A stretch of 64,000 nt of DNA, from assembly GCA_934045905.1 (NCBI GenBank), contig OW203769.1, positions 27,330,817-27,394,816 on the forward strand, read 5' to 3'. The notes beneath the pieces were generated by a model. The model was not told where the DNA came from. It searched no databases and saw nothing but the letters and a program-made list of their open reading frames with translations. Position numbers and translations under genes: made by a program. Of the stretch, positions 49,555 to 61,200 are shown piece after piece; positions within the stretch are counted from its first letter, which is position 1, and every line of letters begins with the position of its first letter. Source of the DNA: Leuctra nigra (Eukaryota; Arthropoda; Insecta; Plecoptera; Leuctridae).

Positions 49555-49760
49555 GATAATTGGGAGATGATGATGAATAGATTCGGATGGACGGTGGGAA
49601 GGAGGCGGTCGTGGATTATCAGTAGGGCACCTACCCAGCATTTGGGTCTCGACTGAGGGAAATCACGAGTCAGGAAGGAATCAAACCCGGGGCCTGAGCT
49701 TGCTGCTTGATTACTGTAAGGAAATGAGACGACCGGCACTCAAGTTCTCCATCCCTAAGC
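49555..49760 (-). mobile_element. tRNA-like SINE
   Basis: On the - strand GGGTTTGATTCC is a B box. The body AAATGCTGGGTAGGTGCCCT and the CTCCTTCCCACCGTCCATCC stretch recur in the partial copy at 50640-50760. The A box is weak. Confidence 0.5.
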
Positions 49761-51150
49761 ATAACTTGGTCGGAATCTCCTTAATTCTGTTGACAGTCGT
49801 TATCTTGTTTCATATGTTATCGGGGAGTAGAGATAAGGCGGGCCCTCGCCGGCCTAAAAACACAATCACTCACAATAAACTATGCCTTGGGTTTAATTAT
49901 AATAAGATTTCACAAAGCATTACGTAGAACACTGATTTACGTCCCAGAATCCAAAAACATACTAATTGGAAAAAACTGTCAGTACCATTAGGGTAGAGGG
50001 ATAGAATATAATACTCGTTTCTTGGGCTACATTAGCGTTTTAAATGTATTTTGGACTTCCAATCGCTTCCAACATCCAATACGATTCCAGACAAATGCTG
50101 ACCAAATAGTAGGAGCAAAGTTATGACCACAAGGGATGAAGTTGTAGATAAAAGTTCGATATGTGTCATGCGTTTCTTGCTTTTTCGATATTCATAACCG
50201 TTTGCCAAAAACATACATTTATACTTTGTATTTCCTCTAAAACTGGTCCAAACCGTCCGATGCCGGCTACAAATTGATGATGAAAAGTGGACAATAAGAC
50301 AATATACAACCCGTGTTCTGTCGTGTAAACTAGTCCAAGGCGCCGTGGACACAGAAAGCGGCACGGAAGGCGGGAAGAAGTGATAAGGAACAGGCGATAA
50401 GGTTTAAAAGGGGAGATAGCCGGAGAACCTCGCAGTGTTATGTTATCAAGACCGGTTATTACATGGATATAGTCGACTCGGCTTCAACAGTAACGCTATC
50501 ATTTTATTGGCCGGTTTGTAATGCATAATTCTTCCCTATAGCTTAGAAATTGCCGAGCAAATTAAGAAATTATGAAGTTAAAACAAGAATATGTGCAATC
50601 CATACAGCTTGTACAATTAAAAAAATAAGTGCCTTTAAAGGTAATTTCCAAAAAAGCAAGTAAAGGACGGACGGTGAGAAGGTGTCCTATGGAACCATCC
50701 CAGCATCGCAGCACCATCTGAGCCAATAGTTGCAGCAACACCACTAAACTGATTCTGCTGACATCTCGTGGCTGGCTTCATCGCCTACAGTTTGTCTATT
50801 TCTTCCCGGAGACTTTTATTGTGTCTTCTCGACGTCTGGATTTATAGATCTTCTAGATCTCGATCGTTTCGGAACCCTCCGAGGGCGTCGTTAAATCAAA
50901 GGTAATAAAAGAAAGAGAAGTTAATCGTCTGAAAGGAAGAAATCAGCTGGAAACCGAGCGAGCCAATCAGAGAGGCGATCAATCGTCTCATGAAATGCCG
51001 ATCCAAAGGTCGAACCAAACTTATACAATTACACGTTCTGGTATGATTCAAATGGTTGAATATTTGAAATGTTCGAACGTTTCTCCAGCCCAATAACAGG
51101 TCTTCACATAGCGGCAGATCAAACTGAATCGTTCCATTTTGAGTTGGTAC
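49761..51150. other. Non-coding DNA, no gene seen
   Basis: Apart from the partial SINE, no exon or RNA is supported. Confidence 0.35.
50640..50760 (-). mobile_element. Partial SINE copy
   Basis: It shares GATGCTGGGATGGTTCC and CCTTCTCACCGTCCGTCC with the SINE at 49555-49760. The tRNA-like head is not recognisable. Confidence 0.4.
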
Positions 51151-51154
51151 TTTG

Positions 51155-51362
51155 AATGTGACGTCACGAGTTGTTGCAGCGGCCATCTTGGTGTCACAAT
51201 GTCAGAGCGGATATCAGTGACTGTGTTGTTTGGTATTTTGTTGAAGATATTAATGCATTCTGCAAGTGCTGTGGACAAATCTCTTGTTGCCTTAAACACC
51301 ACTTATTTTACAAACTATCGTCCATATTCTGTGCCACCAAGATGGTAGCCGCGCAAATCAGA
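51155..51362. mobile_element. Inverted-repeat element with CRE and YY1-like motifs
   Basis: TTGCAGCGGCCATCTTGGTG near 51174-51193 and CACCAAGATGGTAGCCGCGC near 51336-51355 are imperfect complements. A TGACGTCA lies at about 51159. Between the arms an ATG opens a 49-codon frame (MSERISVTVLFGILLKILMH and onward) with a hydrophobic, signal-peptide-like start, ending in TAG inside the right arm. It is more likely a MITE than a gene. Confidence 0.4.
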
Positions 51363-51720
51363 GTAAAGAGTTTTTTTTTTATTTACTTGACAAGAACAAA
51401 AGAAACTTGGACGATCTATGAGACCAATCGAAAAAAGTAAAAAAGTCTTATAAAGCCACATTAAGTTATGTTTGAGTAACAAGACAGTAGGTACCTAATT
51501 TATTTTTGGCCTGCTGAAAAATCTTGCCATGATTTTGCAATATAGGTATTGCTAATATTTTGGTTGATTATATTTTTCAGAAGGGTCAAGATATTGTCAA
51601 AATGAACAAGATCTTGCAAATTTAGCACGATCTTGTCAAGAAAAACAAGTAATTGTTTAGATTTGTATGATCTATACAATAATGTTGAGTGTTGACAATA
51701 TTATATACTTATAGTTCAGT

Positions 51721-51746
51721 TCTGTCTGTCTGTCTGTCTGTCTGTG
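51721..51746. repeat. (CTGT)n microsatellite
   Basis: Six tandem CTGT units. Confidence 0.85.
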
Positions 51747-51874
51747 GGGAACGCCGTCGCGCGCATCCACATTGTTCCTCTAGTTATATTCTTCAAAGTG
51801 CCATCCTCTTCCAAGTGGTCGGATCAACTGATCCCACAAACCCACCGGTATCTGCAAGTCCATCTCCATCGTGA

Positions 51875-54390
51875 TCGACAACACCGAAGGTGATCTCAAC
51901 TTTATCACTCTAATAGGTTTAGGGCGCAATCTGGTGGTAGTAAAACCCAGCCAGTAGATTCACAGCGCTGATGACACACTGGAAAGCGTCTTACTTCTGC
52001 AGTGGACTGTACTTCATGTGAGGACGATAATCTGTTAGTCGATAATCCGAGAGCAATGACAATTTCAAGGAGAAATCGAGATTTCCCTCTACTGTCTTGA
52101 CTCTTATTTCCTCAGTGATTTCCTCAGTCAAGACTCTCATTTAAGTTGTCTCAAAAAGTCTCATTTTGAGTCCAGTTCTTTTAGTCGAAAGCCCCATTAA
52201 GTCCAGTTTATTTAGTCGAAAGCCACATTAAATCTCATTAAGTCTGCTGTATTTCAACTTTTAACGTAATTTCCTTCACGTTATCATCTAGGTACCTTTC
52301 TAGATCTTCTAGAAATTATAAATTTCTAGGATGATATCTCAAAATTAAAATATAATATAAAAATATGCGAATGAATACCTATTTCCTACTTATTATTATT
52401 AATTTCACTTTCTTTTCTATAAAAATGGAAAAGGTACGTGCTACAAATGCCACGAAATCTTTCCCGATCATCAAGACCCAACTGCTTTTCTGCAATCTGC
52501 ACATTGAATATTAGGTTGTCATAATCCTCAAATCTATTTCTGAAGAACGGTTCCGACTTGCACTATTCCTACCATTACCTGGGCCATTCACTCTCAAATG
52601 CGAGACTAATAGTTGTATTATTGTACCATTATTAATTGAAAGTCTAAACCAATAGGGATCCCGGCAACAAAAGACGGCGACCATTGAAATGTCAGAAGAA
52701 GTATAAATCATAATTCGGTCACGTGATTAGTGAAGAGAATCTGCATTGTCATCCATCCCTTAAAAACAACCCTTGGGAGTACCTTTAGACCCGCCCCCTC
52801 GCCCTGGGTCGGCTTTCCCATCCCTTGGCCTCTCGAGAATACTATTAGACAGACACAAAGAACATATTTCCTCGCTTTTATGAAATTCAGGATATTGGAT
52901 CCGTACAGCCAGAGAACGGAAATATAACATACAAAATGGATCCACGTTCTTTAATTTCTTTTACTTTTTAACTTATGTTCCTGCAAATTTGTGATGATTT
53001 TACTTGTGAAACGATTTAGGTATTAAATATTTTATGGAAGTAACCAATTGATTTAGGTCAGTGTTCTTTTTGTTCTCATGATTCTTTTGCCTTGAATCAA
53101 AGCAATATAAAAAGCTTTATTATATAAAGATACAATTATTATCATTATTGTGGCAATAACATCATTACATGACGTAAGCTGTACAATAATCACAGTCTAC
53201 ACAGCAAATCACTGCGTATGATAGAAAATAGAAATTCACCCCTTTTGAAATATGCATTAAAGTCGAAATTATACTAGTAAACTACTAGAAAATGACCATT
53301 AGTGCTTATGACGATAAGGGCGCAATGTGTCCTTGGCTATGGTCGATAAAGCAGCCCTGCTACTCTGTCGTCTCGGAGAAAAATCGAACATATTATGGAG
53401 TGGATACTTTCCCACTGGCGATAAGATAACCGAATCTCCTGAACTGAACTCACGCGCTAGATGCTCGACAGTCCAGCCTCCGGGGCAGATGTAACACAAA
53501 CATGATGCGTATGTGCCCTCACACACGAGCAAGAGCGTGATTAATGACGCACGACAGAGCGCAGCACGTGCGTTTGTTGACGTTCATACTAATCAGCCCG
53601 AAAACATCGCGCAGATTACACTCGATAAATTAGTCGATTCTTTGATTCTGTGGCGTTTCATTATTTTAATATTTATACAGGAAAGACGGTCTAAAATAAT
53701 CAAGAGAGAGAACAATTGAATCTAGGAAAATGGCTCCAGTTCTTGGCAGTATATTTGTGTTTTATGTTTTTAACAGGTTTTCAGTTCTCAAAAGCCCAAT
53801 TTGAAGTTCTGTAAACCGGATTTAGGTGAACTTTTATAGTTCAAATGGACTTTTGACAACCATAATTCCAAGAAATGAAGCATAATTATGTTTATAGTAT
53901 AACTTTAAGGTGGATTATATTGGAGAGTATTCATGTTATGATATCTTGGGCTAGGTTGGTAATATAAATTTGAGATTTTCCTCGGTTTTTTCCTTGTACA
54001 TTCAAGAAGAAGTTGAAGTAACTGGTTTTTGTTTTTTCTTGTGTAGTAATTCGAGGGGGCTCATGGTTTTGTTTTTCCTTGTGTATATATTCAGAAGGCG
54101 CTGGTTTTGTTTACCGATCAGACGGTCACATGACCACGAGCGCGAGGGTTCAAGGACGCGGGGCGAACGTTTTCACCCCGGCTAGTACACAGCTCGTTTC
54201 CCGGGCGATGCAAAAACAAGATGATTAGTGCATGGGGCAAGAGAGAGAGCTCCTCATGCAAGACGAAGGGAGAGTGAGTGAGACAGCGGGAGGAGGGGGT
54301 ACAGGCAGAGGCAAAACACCACGGCGAGGATTCAATTGTTTTACATATTCATGCCCTGGGAAGGCGGTGGAAGAGTTTTCACTGGAACGT
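51875..54390. other. Non-coding DNA, no gene seen
   Basis: AT-rich sequence without recognisable exons. Short direct repeats of the AGTCGAAAGCC(A/C)CATTAA type occur near 52190-52235. Confidence 0.35.
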
Positions 54391-54394
54391 TCCA

Positions 54395-54760
54395 AGATTT
54401 GAATTTGAAATGAAGAATCGAATGTTTTGTGTAAAGAATACTTTTCGAAAATTTGAATTTGAGAAATCGAACGATCTAATGAATTTGTCTCACTGAATGG
54501 AGGAGAATCGAGTTTTCATCGTGGAAAAAAGAAAAATCAAATATTGTGTAACGAAAATTTTGTACTTAATTAGAAAATGTATTTGAAAAAATCGAACGAC
54601 CTAATGAATTTGTTCCACTGAATGGAGGAAGAAGAGCCGAGTTTTCATGGTGGAAAAAGAAGAACCAAACATTGTGTAACATGAAGTTAGTACTAAAGAG
54701 CATATTGTAATTCGAAAATTTGGATTCGAAAAATCAAAAGTCCTATTCCTAACATTATAG
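54395..54760. repeat. ~130-bp tandem repeat rich in TTTGAA / ATCGAACGA
   Basis: Two well-matched units share CGAACGATCTAATGAATTTG and ACTGAATGGAGGA, then CGAGTTTTCAT, at about 54452 and 54580, with degenerate partial units on both sides. Related TTCAAATTCGAACG motifs in the other orientation recur to 55520. Confidence 0.65.
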
Positions 54761-55708
54761 ATTTTTTTTTTTAAACAATACAAAAAGGTGAGTAGATATC
54801 TACCCCTACACCTATTTAGTGTTGGAAAGAGTGTATAGTTTTTAAACGTTGTGTAGAACTGGAGTCTAGTTGAGATGGAAAGTAAAGTCGGGAAACATTG
54901 ATTTCTGGCGCCAGCGGCCGCGGTGGTTCACGTGAAGCGGAGTGAGTTTGTGCACCTCAGTGGGGGATGTTGCGCGCGTGGGGGAGGGGAAGGGGTGAAC
55001 ACACACACAGACTGACAGATCACCACAGTGCCACATGGATTGTTATTCGGCTGCCAAATGTTTCAGTATCACACGACCAGGAGGCCGTGAAACGTCAACC
55101 TCCACAGTCCACTGGACCGGGATCGACTCCGCGGAACAGAATTTCAAATTCGACTTCAGTTTCAGAACGTTCTATTTTTTTAAATTCAAATTGTAACCGT
55201 TTCGAATGTACAATCTGGAGGGCTTCGGTTTTTCAAAACTTTCCCATAAAGTTCGATTTTTCACTTTTCAGATATCATTTGCTTTTCTACCTGTTCTAAA
55301 ATAACTAAATTATACTTCTGGAAAACCAATCTGTATGTGACTTTTTATCATGAAAACCAGAGCCCCCCAGATTTTTCCTTGTAATTGGTAAATAAATGAA
55401 CAGCCTTGAACTTTTCAAATTCGAACGATTTTTAAATTCAAAAATCAATAAATTGATTTTGAGCGCCGTACAAAAACGTTCCATTCAAAAAAAACAATTT
55501 GAATTTGAAATTTTCGAACGTCGTTCGATATTCTCTCTCCTAAATACGACCAACGTGAACGAATTGACACCTAACCTAGAATCACTCCTGCCGGTTTATA
55601 TTTAGCTCTGCGCTTTCCCCTCCACTGCTCGTATTTACTATAAACACACATTCTCAGGCGTTACGCAACCGATTACACCTGACGAGAGACCTTGGAATGT
55701 CTACCTAC

Positions 55709-55990
55709 CTCTCTCACAACTCCACGTGTACGAACACCGTCTCTCTCTCTCTCTCTTTAACAAAACACTCACGAAAATCACAGTTCTCAACGAAACTCAA
55801 TAATTAATCACCATTCAACACTTCACTGCATATATTAATAATAACACTCTTTCTCTGTTTAACACACTGCACAAACTATATAACACGTGGCTACACTGTT
55901 CAACACTCGATAAATAACTGTAATAGAATAACGCACTGCATTTTAACCGTGGGGTTTGAGTTGACGTCGTCTAGCACACGGATAAGACGT
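55709..55990 (-). promoter_or_regulatory. Candidate non-coding first exon and promoter, probably of Tet
   Basis: On the - strand this reads like an insect 5' UTR: rich in GTG/AGTG words (GTGTTGAACAGTGTAGCCAC, GCAGTGAAGTGTTGAATGG, TTTTCGTGAGTGTTTTG), only short upstream open frames, and a possible donor GAGAG|GTAGGT at 55709. Upstream on the same strand is a GC/CpG-richer stretch (55990-56150) and a CAGTGCG initiator-like site near 55937. The only downstream gene on this strand is Tet. This is an inference; transcripts are needed. Confidence 0.35.
55739..55756. repeat. (CT)n microsatellite
   Basis: Nine CT units inside the candidate 5' exon; GAGAGA in the - strand transcript. Confidence 0.8.
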
Positions 55991-56821
55991 CGAGTAGTCT
56001 GGCTTGGCGAGCGAGCGAAGACGTAGTGCCCAAGACTCTCGTCTAGAGTGCGCGCGAAAGGCTCCACGAGTTTGTTTTACCCCCCCTCCAACGCCGCCCC
56101 CACCACCGGGACCGACTTTTTTTCCCCGGCGTTTGCCCCTCTCTCCCCCCCCCACACCTCCCTTTACCTCTCTTTTTTGGCCCAAGTATTTTATCAATGT
56201 AGTTTGCATCCCTTTGCCTATACCTGCTTTGTCTATTTCGCAAAAATGTATTGACCCAAAATATTTTTTTTGAAGCTAAACAAAAAAATCTGAAATTGTC
56301 GATTATTTTAAGACTTGTCTGCAAATTATAGTGCATACCGATCCTTCCTATTGAATTGATCAAGACGTGGTGTGGAAGATAAAGTCGTGGCCTATTCATG
56401 GAACCATTCCGACTTGAAAATGCACAGATATGAACCACGAGAAATGGGAATATAAATAAAATTATCAATTTCTTGAATCATTTACTAATTTATGCGTTTT
56501 AAAGCTGTAAAAAGTCGCTAAAACCAAATGATTCAGGTTTACGACTATCAAGTGGCATCCAACAAATGAAGCCCATTTGTGAAGATTCCATTCCACTGCA
56601 GCTGATACTTCTAAATGTAAACATTCCTGTCGCTTGTCACTTCATCCCTTCCCTCCGACTCCCTGGATTTTCCCGCACGAAACCCGAAAGTTTCTTGTCT
56701 TGCGAGCGAGATGTTTTGAAGAGAGATCTCTCAAGGCCTACGTCCAGGGCGGAATGACGTCACATGGCCACGTGACTGCAAGACGCTATTTTTACCGAGC
56801 GTCGCGGCGTCGCAATTGAGA

Positions 56822-56972
56822 CGTGCGACGTTGGCTCAGTGGGTGGCCCGCTGGACCGTCACTCGGGAGACCGAGTTCGATCCCCGAGCAGTGACGTCGT
56901 CGTGTAGATGCTGGGAGGTTCGAAACTAATACCACGTGACTGCCTCCCACCCAGCATAATCAGTGTACACTC
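56822..56972 (+). mobile_element. tRNA-derived SINE
   Basis: A box TTGGCTCAGTGGGTGG and B box CGAGTTCGATCCCC are spaced as in a tRNA. The body contains GATGCTGGGAGGTTCG and CTGCCTCCCACCCAGC, which could pair. The cloverleaf ends do not close as a tRNA gene. Confidence 0.65.
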
Positions 56973-57164
56973 GGCACAACAAAAATTGATCGGTGAACAA
57001 ATTTGAATGACTGCTGGTCATGTTCCATAACTATCAATGCTTGTTATTATCAATGAAATGTGAGGTCACCTACTAGAAGATGATCACTTGGACTGACTTC
57101 TGATGGTGCGATCTAACATTTTTCAGTCAATAAGATTTATTGAACGATCAATTTTTGTTGTGCC
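56973..57164. mobile_element. MITE with 20-bp perfect inverted ends
   Basis: GGCACAACAAAAATTGATCG at the left and its exact complement at the right bound a 192-bp non-coding element. It follows the SINE directly. Confidence 0.75.
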
Positions 57165-57529
57165 TTGTGTAGGTACCATTTATAATCTCCAAATCATCGG
57201 CGTCGTTGCAGGTTTGCGTGTACATTTATACATTTTACCTCGCATTTTACTAGAAATTACGTTGTCAAAGCTCTACTGTTAACCCCAGAGTAGGTCTGAA
57301 AAGTTAAGCTTTTGCTTCAAACTCAACTTTTTACAGCTTAAAAGTTGTTTAAACGTGTAGTAGTTGAGCCCTTTAGGTATAGTGTCTATTAGACTATTCC
57401 CCTTGTATCGTGGTAAAAAAATATAAATTTACCGAAATTTAAAAATAATGTATTGATTTGCAAAACGTTCGATTAACGCCATTTTGAATATGGATTAGGT
57501 ACGTGCTGGAATGATTGTTAACCGGAGGT

Positions 57530-57865
57530 GTAAAAACAAACCGGAACTTCCGGTCACGCCATTCGCAGTTCACTATTGACAAACTGAATGAGAATGCGCG
57601 CTTACATTTTATTCAGTTAGTTTTTATTCCATTTTCCAGACAGCGAAAAAGTTTTTTTTTTGTTCCTGTCGGTTGGTAGCCGTGTGTAATAACAACAACC
57701 CGCGGCGGTAGGGGCGGTAAGTCGGGCGCGGTGGTGGGGGGAGGAAGGGCAATAAATGAGTTTCGACCGGCTGGGGGTGGTTTCGGGCGACGGCGGTGGC
57801 TAGGGGGGGGGGAGGGGGGGCGGTGGCGGCGGTGAAGAATTCTGCATCGTCAAGGCTGTGCATGC
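57530..57865. promoter_or_regulatory. GC-rich patch with palindromic ETS site
   Basis: AACCGGAACTTCCGGTCACG at about 57538 contains back-to-back ETS cores, and a GGCGGTGGCGG-rich, CpG-containing patch follows (57695-57835). It could be a promoter, but no transcript unit is visible. Confidence 0.25.
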
Positions 57866-58689
57866 GACGACGAAGTTTTGCAACATTGCAATTTGTTTTT
57901 ACTGGTTTTTATGGCTCGTTATTTATAATATTAAAAAGAGCGATTTTATTTTACATTTTAAATATCAAACCAGATTCAAGCTTTCTATCGGATTGGTGAA
58001 TAAAAAATGAAAACTATCAAGGATGGAATATATTCGTCAGCCTTAGACGAAAAGGAACGTATCCAGTTAGCAGCTTCGTGGTTGGCTTCGCCTTTAAGTT
58101 TTTGAATTGAGTAAAATAGGAACATTTCTCCTTTTGGCACAAAACATGTGAAACAAAATAGAACGTTTTCGCTTTCCAGCGTTCTGATTGGCTACTTCTA
58201 GTTTTTGAACTTGGGTAAAATGGAATGTTTCTAGCATAAATCGCCGGCACTCGCCAACTTATGTTTTAGACGGAACTAACTTTGCAAGTGGAATTTCCTG
58301 CACTTTCCTTGATTCACTTACCATCTAAGTGAAGTCAAAGTTGACCCTGCTGTAGAGAAAATAGAATAAAACGAAAGCACTGAACAAGAGGGCGGTGGAC
58401 CTGTACGTTCAATATGTACGTTCAGTCTGATATGTTGTTGGTCGACTAAATAGTTTCAGGCTGATTTCTTTTTTAATGAAGTTGGTAATTAAAATGATAA
58501 ATGTGTGATATTTATTGAAACTGAAATGTGATCGGCGTGCGGTGATTGGCTGCACTTCTACGCCATGGCTTGCATATCAAGTAGGCCGTGCTCGGTCCAG
58601 TAACATCGCGCTGCGCCTTGCACGGTCCCTTTGATCAATACTCGAGACTCATGTTAGATGTGTGGCGTACAGTCCCTGGTCGAAGCCGG

Positions 58690-59345
58690 GAAGCCCCCGT
58701 GGGAGGCGGAGACCTTCTAGACCCCCTCCTGACATCCTTGGGACCGGGGTCTATGCCAGGGAGGGTCCTGGGAGGGAGACGGAGACCTTCCAGACCCCCT
58801 CTGACATCCTTAGGATCGGGGTCTTTGCCAGGGAGGGTCCGGGGAGCCCCCGTGGGAGGCGGGGACCTTCCAGACCCCCTCCTGACATCCTTGAGACCGG
58901 GGTCTATGCCAGGAAGGGTCGGGGAGCCCCCGTGGAAGGCGGGGACCTTCTAGACCCCCTCCTGACATCCTTGGGACCGGGGTCTATGCCAGGGAGGGTT
59001 GGGGAGACCCCGTGGAAGGCGGACACCTCCCAGACCCCAGACCCCCCTCCTGACATCCTTGGGACCGGGGTCTATGCCAGGGAGGGTCCGGGGAGCCCCC
59101 GTGGGAGGCGGGGACCTTCCAGACCCCCTCCTGACATCCTTGAGACCGGGGTCTATGCCAGGAAGGGTCGGGGAGCCCCCGTGGAAGGCGGACACCTCCC
59201 AGACCCCCTCCTGACATCCTTGGGACCGGGGTCTATGCCAGGGAGGGTCGGGGAGACCCTGTGGAAGGCGGACACCTCCCAGACCCCCTCCTGACATCCT
59301 TGGGACCGGGGTCTATGCCAGGGAGGGTCGATGCACTGACATCCT
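58690..59345. repeat. 80-bp GC-rich minisatellite, about eight copies
   Basis: GACATCCTTGGGACCGGGGT begins units at 58731, 58803, 58883, 58963, 59052, 59132, 59212 and 59292: mostly 80 bp, with one 72-bp and one 89-bp variant. The unit length is not a multiple of three, so the open frames through it are incidental. Confidence 0.9.
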
Positions 59346-59428
59346 CATCAGGAGCATGGCTGGATCTCTGTATAGGGGGAGGCCGGGGGAGTCGCAAGGT
59401 CCTGTCAAACTCAGACATTTGCAACCAC

Positions 59429-59451
59429 GGGGGGGGGGGGGGGGGGGGGGG
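59429..59451. repeat. G23 homopolymer
   Basis: Uninterrupted run of 23 G about 90 bp after the 80-bp minisatellite. Confidence 0.9.
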
Positions 59452-59886
59452 AGATAACTGCCAATCTACACATTTTATAATACTTTTCAATCTAAGTCTT
59501 GGTTTCAAGAAGAAGGGGGAGTAGTTGGGTGTAAATTAGACAATTCTAAACATTATCTCGGTGAATTTGATTTCTATAATAAACTTTCATACCTATACAT
59601 GTTTGATTTCCAAGTCTATGGTTCAACATAGAGTCACAGAGAAATTTGTTTGAAATAGTTTTAGCAGCAAACCGTCAATGCAAAATGAAATATGAAATAA
59701 CTTCGATATTTATTGGGCGTCAGAAAATTCCATTAAGGTATGTCCTAAGATATTTCATATAAGACGGATATGAGAGGAATTCGAGGTCCGGGTCGGCGTG
59801 ACCCCTGACCCGACTGTCACGTGCGTGACCAGACAACATGGTGACGAAGACGTCGGGATGAGAAGAGGCGTCGTTGCGACCAACAG

Positions 59887-59888
<2 letters not shown>

Positions 59889-59932
<44 letters not shown>
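59889..59932. repeat. (GA)n microsatellite
   Basis: About 21 GA units directly before the 21-bp minisatellite. Confidence 0.9.
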
Positions 59933-59933
<1 letters not shown>

Positions 59934-59948
59934 GTCGAGTTTGTACAT

Positions 59949-60146
59949 GTGCGAAGCGACCCATGGTTACACATGTGAGACCCATGGTTACACATTGCGA
60001 CCCATGGTTATACATGTGCGACCCATAATTACACTAGTGCGACCCATGGTTATACAGTGCGACCCATGGCTACACATGTGTGACCAATGGCTACATGTGA
60101 GACCCATGGTTACACATGTTCGACCCATGGCTACACATGGGAGAGG
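59949..60146. repeat. ~21-bp minisatellite
   Basis: About nine or ten units of GCGACCCATGGTTACACATG type, each with an NcoI-like CCATGG, with length and base variants. Confidence 0.85.
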
Positions 60147-60960
60147 AGGGGAATTATATCTACATAAATGAGCTCCATTCCTTAGACATATTAAAGATTT
60201 TTCAGCTTCAAATTCCACTTTCTTTTCTGAGTTAGTGTCCATTGTATAATGCTGTTGCCATGGTAATTATTGTCCTACTCAACTCGGCCCTTAATATCAA
60301 CCTGAAATGCGAGTATTTTGCTTCTAAATTGACATTAATCACCAAAAAAAATCTATCAATTCGTATAAATACGACCAGGAATATAGTTTTTTACTGCAAT
60401 TTGCCACAACTTATCCCGTGGCACTTGCACTAAAACTATAACATGAAACTCCAATGCCCAGGGATCCACTTTAGCCGTTCTAGCTTATTACAGAACTCCA
60501 TAAATACCTTCCAAAAAAATGATAATAATTTTGAATTTTCGTTTAATTAAAAGCTGTAAATTGGGCTCCCCCCTTCTCGGCCGCGTAACAGTCCTGGTCG
60601 GGCGGGGGGTGGGAGGGGGGGAGGTCGATATCCACAACTTCGCCAATTTCGCCATCGCAGTACATAAAAAGTTTTTTAATTGGAATTGGGGTAAAAAGCA
60701 TTACTCAGGGTTTGTCCCCGGCCAATGGGAAGGCGGCAGGGTATAGTGAGTAGCCAATAGCGAGGCAAGAATCGATATTAGTCATATTAGTAGCATTAGA
60801 AAGGCGTCCATGCGGACTAATGGCTGATTTATTAGTTAATCTATTCCTCAACGAGGCTCCGGGCTATTGGATGTCGGTTACAGTGCACTGTACGCGGTAG
60901 GATCGACACTGTAGACACTGTACAGGATGACACGGCACCTACAGATAAGACGAATAGAAT

Positions 60961-61200
60961 ACAGAGGTAGAAAGACGGAAGTCCATTTCAATGATTCTTG
61001 GGGTGAGCTCGAAATCCAGTAATCATCCAATAATATTTTTAATTGTGACATGAGTCATTGTGTAAGAGAATACTTCAATAAAACTGTATTTGTTGACATC
61101 AGTCAAATGGCAATTGAAGGGGCTTGATTTACATCGCTCCAGAAGTGTGCGACGCAAAGTCGAGACATTGGACTTTCAGCCTTCTACCTCTGAAGTACAG
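60961..61200. mobile_element. CTCAGAGGTA-family MITE
   Basis: ACAGAGGTAGAAAGACGGAA then GTCCATTTCAATGATTCTTG at the left; TTCAGCCTTCTACCTCTGAA at the right. The interior carries TGACATGAGTCATTGTGTAA. Confidence 0.7.

Noticed and set aside
53299..53719. Possible exons on either strand
   Set aside because: Open stretches of 68-77 codons are present but there are no recognisable motifs and no matching splice sites.
56822..56895. A tRNA gene
   Set aside because: A and B boxes are present but the acceptor stem and anticodon arm do not pair acceptably, and a SINE body follows.
58588..59294. Pro/Gly-rich protein genes on both strands
   Set aside because: Frames run through an 80-bp minisatellite whose unit is not a multiple of three, and several frames are open because of GC richness.
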